Source: Acetobacteraceae bacterium (GTDB lineage: Bacteria > Pseudomonadota > Alphaproteobacteria > Acetobacterales > Acetobacteraceae). Taken from it: a stretch of DNA of 64,000 bases. The notes under the pieces are model-generated. The model saw only the letters and a list, made by a program, of their open reading frames with translations. It did not search any database and was not told where the DNA came from. Position 1 is the first letter of the stretch. Each line of letters begins with the position of its first letter. Where the stretch lies: positions 33,465 through 97,464 of the forward strand of contig JAIYDS010000118.1 of the NCBI GenBank assembly GCA_027487385.1. The letters run 5' to 3'. Of the stretch, positions 60,881 to 64,000 are shown in pieces. The position numbers were made by a program, and so were the translations under genes.

Positions 60881-61987
60881 TCAGATGGATCCGCTTCCGC
60901 TCCCGCCGCGTGGCAGGGCCTGGCCCGTGGCCGGGTCGAACAGGTGCAGCTTCGCGGCGTCGAAGGCGAGGGCAGCCGGCGCGTTCAGCGCCGCGCGGAT
61001 GTCGCTGCGCACCTCGGCCGTGATCCGCAGCCGGGGGGCGATCTCCACCTCGATCAGGCGTTCGGAGCCGATGAGTTCCGTGATCCAGACGGTGCCCGGC
61101 ACCGCGTGCGGGTCGTCCAGCGCGGCCATGGTCACATCCTGCGGCCGCACGCCCAGGATCAGGTTGCGCGGCGCGCGCGCCAGATCGAATTGCGGTGGCG
61201 CGGGAAGGGCGCGGCCGGCCAGGCGCAGCACGGGCGCGCCATCCTGGGTGTCCACCTCCACCTCGGCGAAGTTCATGGGGGGGCTGCCGATGAACCCCGC
61301 GACGAAGAGGTTGGCCGGGCGGTCATAGACCTCCTCCGGTGTGCCGAATTGCTGCACCACGCCCTGGTTCATGACGGCCACGAGGTCCGACATGGTCATG
61401 GCTTCCAGCTGGTCATGCGTCACGTAGATGGAGGTGGTCTCGAGGTCGAGGTGGAAGCGCTTCAACTCGCCGCGCATGGTGGCGCGAAGCTTGGCGTCCA
61501 GGTTGGAGAGCGGTTCGTCCATCAGGAAGATGTCGGGCCGGCGCACCATGGCGCGGCCGAGCGCGACGCGCTGCCGCTGCCCGCCGGAAAGCGCGCGCGG
61601 CTTGCGCGAGAGCAATTGCGCGATTTCCAGCACGCGGGCGACGACACCCACCTTCTCCGCACGCTCGGTCTTCGGCGTGCCGCGCACCTTCAGCCCGTAG
61701 CCGATATTCGCCGCCACATCCATGGTGGGGTAGAGCGCATAGGATTGGAACACCATCGCGATGTTGCGATCGGCGGGCGAGAGGTGGTCCACGCGCCTTC
61801 CGCCAAAGAAGATCTGCCCCGCGGTTGCGCGTTCCAGCCCCGCGATCATCCGCAGCAGCGTGGTCTTGCCGCAGCCCGAGGGGCCCAGCAGCGTCACGAA
61901 CTGGCGTTCGGGGAAGGTCATGTCCAGGGACTTCAGCACCTGGTTGGTGCCGAAGGATTTGGAGAGGCCTTCAATGCGGACATCCAT
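60881..61987 (-). CDS. Sugar/glycerol-3-phosphate-type ABC transporter ATP-binding protein (MalK/UgpC-like)
   Basis: [70 protein letters not shown]. Confidence 0.94.
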   Translation of the reverse strand: MDVRIEGLSKSFGTNQVLKSLDMTFPERQFVTLLGPSGCGKTTLLRMIAGLERATAGQIFFGGRRVDHLSPADRNIAMVFQSYALYPTMDVAANIGYGLKVRGTPKTERAEKVGVVARVLEIAQLLSRKPRALSGGQRQRVALGRAMVRRPDIFLMDEPLSNLDAKLRATMRGELKRFHLDLETTSIYVTHDQLEAMTMSDLVAVMNQGVVQQFGTPEEVYDRPANLFVAGFIGSPPMNFAEVEVDTQDGAPVLRLAGRALPAPPQFDLARAPRNLILGVRPQDVTMAALDDPHAVPGTVWITELIGSERLIEVEIAPRLRITAEVRSDIRAALNAPAALAFDAAKLHLFDPATGQALPRGGSGSGSI

Positions 61988-61991
61988 GGCT

Positions 61992-62879
61992 TCAGCCCTT
62001 TACCGCGCCGGCGCCGAAGCCGGCGACCAGGTGCCGCTGGAACGCCATGAAGAGGATCGCCATCGGCAGCGTCATGAGCACGGAGGAGGCCATCATCAGC
62101 CCCCAGTCCACATGCGTGCCGTCGAAGAAATGCATGACGCCGACCGTGAGCGGCAGCTTCTCCATGCTGTTCATGAAGACGCGGCCGAAGAGATAGTCGT
62201 TCCAGGAAACGATGAGCGTGAAGATGGCCGCGGCCACGATGCCAGGCCAGGCGGTGGGCAGCACGATCTCCCAGAAGACGCGCAGGCGGGAGGCGCCGTC
62301 CACCAGCGCCGCCTCCTCGATCTCGACGGGCACGCCGCGGAAGAAGGCCCACATCAGCCACATCGAAAAGGGCAGGGTGATGCAGACATAGCCCAGGATG
62401 AGCGAAAGCAGCGTATCGGTCAGCCGAAGGTCCACCATCACGAGGAACATCGGGAAGACGAAGATGATGGAGGGCACCATGTAGCCGACCAGCGCGAGGT
62501 AGGGCACGGCGCGCTGGCCCGGGAAGCTGAAGCGCGTCAGCGAATAGGCAGCCAGGGTGGAGACGATGGTCGTGATCAGTGTCGTGCACACCGTGACGAT
62601 GACGCTGTTCCAGAACCAGTCGAGGAAGAAGGCCGAGGGGGGCGGCGTGCCGCCCGATGGGCCGCCCGCCTGGAAATAGGCGTCGCGGCCCACCAGCAGG
62701 GCGCGGTAATTCTCCAGCGTCCAGGTGGAAGGCCAGAGCGTGGGCGGCCAGAGGAAGATCTCGTCCTTGGGCTTCATGCTGGTGAAGAAGGCCCAGATCA
62801 GCGGGAAGCAGACCAGGAAGGTCACCGCCGTCAGCGCGGCATAGAGGAAAAGGCGCAGCGCCAGGTCGCGTCTTGTCAT
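61992..62879 (-). CDS. Carbohydrate ABC transporter permease (MalG-type)
   Basis: AAYSLTRFSFPGQRAVPYLALVGYMVPSIIFVFPMFLVM...EEAALVDGASRLRVFWEIVLPTAWPGIVAAAIFTLIVSWNDYLF. Confidence 0.93.
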   Translation of the reverse strand: MTRRDLALRLFLYAALTAVTFLVCFPLIWAFFTSMKPKDEIFLWPPTLWPSTWTLENYRALLVGRDAYFQAGGPSGGTPPPSAFFLDWFWNSVIVTVCTTLITTIVSTLAAYSLTRFSFPGQRAVPYLALVGYMVPSIIFVFPMFLVMVDLRLTDTLLSLILGYVCITLPFSMWLMWAFFRGVPVEIEEAALVDGASRLRVFWEIVLPTAWPGIVAAAIFTLIVSWNDYLFGRVFMNSMEKLPLTVGVMHFFDGTHVDWGLMMASSVLMTLPMAILFMAFQRHLVAGFGAGAVKG

Positions 62880-63802
62880 GCCGCCTTCTCCTCGCGTCCG
62901 AAGCCCGAGACGCGCACATAGATGATGGTGCCCACCAGCAGCAGGCCGATCATGACGACACCCGTCGCCGCCGCCACGCCCAGGCGCAGATTGGCCATGC
63001 CCTCCTCGAAGGCATAGACGGCGAGGTTGAAGGTGGAGGTGCCCGGGCCGCCCCGCGTCAACAGGTAGATTTCCTCGAACTTGTTGAAGGTCCAGATGGT
63101 ACGGAAGACGATCACCACCACCAGCACCTCCTTCAGCATGGGGAGCGTGATGTCCATGAAGCGCCGCCAGGCGCCCGCCCCATCCACCTTGGCCGCGTCA
63201 TAGAGCTCGGTCGGGATGGTCTGCAGCCGGGCCAGCACACAGATGACGACGAAGGGCGTGTATTTCCACACATTCAGCAGAATGGCGGAGAGCATTGCCA
63301 TGTCCGGCGTGGAGAGCCAGGCGATATTCTCCGAGATGATGCCCGCGCTCAGCAGCGCGTGGTTCACGATGCCGATCTCGGAGTTGAAGATCCAGCGCCA
63401 GTTCAGCGCGATGACGACCGTGGGCACGATATAGGGAAACAGCAGCAGTCCGCGAAAGACGGCCATGCCGGGCAGCGTCAGGTTCAGCAGCAGCGCGAGG
63501 GCCACGCCGAGCACGGTCTGGAACAGGATGGACCATCCGGTCCAGACCAGCGCCTGGCGGAAGCTGTCCCAGAACAGCGGGTCCTCGAAGATGCGCTCGA
63601 AATTCTCCAGGCCCACCCAGTAGATGTCGTCCGGGCGGAGCGGGTTGTAGGCGTAGAAGGCCATCCGCACCGCCTCGACGACGGGCCACACCATGAACAG
63701 CGCGGCCGTGACGATGAAGGGCAGCATGAACAGGATCCCGACCTGGCGGTCGGAGAGGGTGAAGCGGCGCCTTTCGGGCGCCGCGGGCCGGGCTCCTGCC
63801 AT
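62876..63802 (-). CDS. Sugar ABC transporter permease (MalF-type)
   Basis: QVGILFMLPFIVTAALFMVWPVVEAVRMAFYAYNPL...ELYDAAKVDGAGAWRRFMDITLPMLKEVLVVVIVFRTIWTFNKFEEIYLLTRGGPG. Confidence 0.93.
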   Translation of the reverse strand: MAGARPAAPERRRFTLSDRQVGILFMLPFIVTAALFMVWPVVEAVRMAFYAYNPLRPDDIYWVGLENFERIFEDPLFWDSFRQALVWTGWSILFQTVLGVALALLLNLTLPGMAVFRGLLLFPYIVPTVVIALNWRWIFNSEIGIVNHALLSAGIISENIAWLSTPDMAMLSAILLNVWKYTPFVVICVLARLQTIPTELYDAAKVDGAGAWRRFMDITLPMLKEVLVVVIVFRTIWTFNKFEEIYLLTRGGPGTSTFNLAVYAFEEGMANLRLGVAAATGVVMIGLLLVGTIIYVRVSGFGREEKAA

Positions 63803-63805
63803 GCG

Positions 63806-64000
63806 TCAGCGCGCGAGCATGCGGGCGTTGTCGCGGCGGATGCCCTCGAACTGGCGATGGCCCCATTCGACGGCGGCCTTGGGCGTCTCGTTGTTCAGCA
63901 GCATGCGCTGCACCGCCTGCGCCCAGACGCTGCGGCCATGCGCCACGCCCGCCAGCGGATTCACGCCGCGCTTCTGCTCCAGGCCCGTGTTGCAGGCATG
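63806..64000 (-). CDS. ABC transporter substrate-binding protein, C-terminal end (truncated by right edge)
   Basis: Minus strand reads ...ACNTGLEQKRGVNPLAGVAHGRSVWAQAVQRMLLNNETPKAAVEWGHRQFEGIRRDNARMLAR*; directly upstream of two permeases and the ATPase. Confidence 0.65.
   Translation of the reverse strand, partial: HACNTGLEQKRGVNPLAGVAHGRSVWAQAVQRMLLNNETPKAAVEWGHRQFEGIRRDNARMLAR

Overview
This is a GC-rich (alphaproteobacterial, probably Acetobacteraceae/Roseomonas-like; taxonomy is inference) chromosomal window with mostly metabolic and transport gene clusters. From left to right it contains: (1) a minus-strand ELWVTDGT-repeat protein of at least 874 codons, cut by the left edge and therefore missing from the ORF track, with a near-perfect 25-bp dyad just upstream; (2) an IS3 OrfA remnant; (3) a complete kdpFABC-DE potassium operon with one extra microprotein ORF upstream of kdpF and two extra small membrane ORFs between kdpC and kdpD; (4) a scar with HsdM-like and IS256 transposase fragments; (5) tandem TctC-type binding proteins, a TauD-like dioxygenase and a sulfate ABC transporter whose binding-protein gene carries two frameshifts; (6) a TctC/aldo-keto reductase/LLM flavin oxidoreductase/TctC operon; (7) an EmrAB-like efflux system with MarR; (8) a second IS3 OrfA remnant; (9) TauD, SDR and peptide-type SBP genes; (10) two PuuE/NodB-like deacetylases, an amidase, TetR, an acyl-CoA ligase and an orphan Leu/Ile/Val-type SBP; (11) an internally duplicated HxlR-family regulator; (12) a Cox/xanthine-dehydrogenase-type molybdenum hydroxylase operon with an MBL-fold hydrolase inserted between the small and large subunits; (13) a Dpp/Opp-type ABC operon followed by a flavoprotein, an SDR and two CMD-domain proteins; (14) an Fe-ADH/leuCDB/TctC cluster; (15) a sugar-type ABC transporter cut by the right edge. 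I saw no tRNA, rRNA or CRISPR. I do not claim a proven new system. The best candidates for follow-up are the repeat protein with its dyad, the extra kdp small ORFs, the tandem HxlR protein, the MBL-containing molybdenum hydroxylase operon, the Dpp/flavoprotein/CMD cluster and the leuCDB paralogue cluster.
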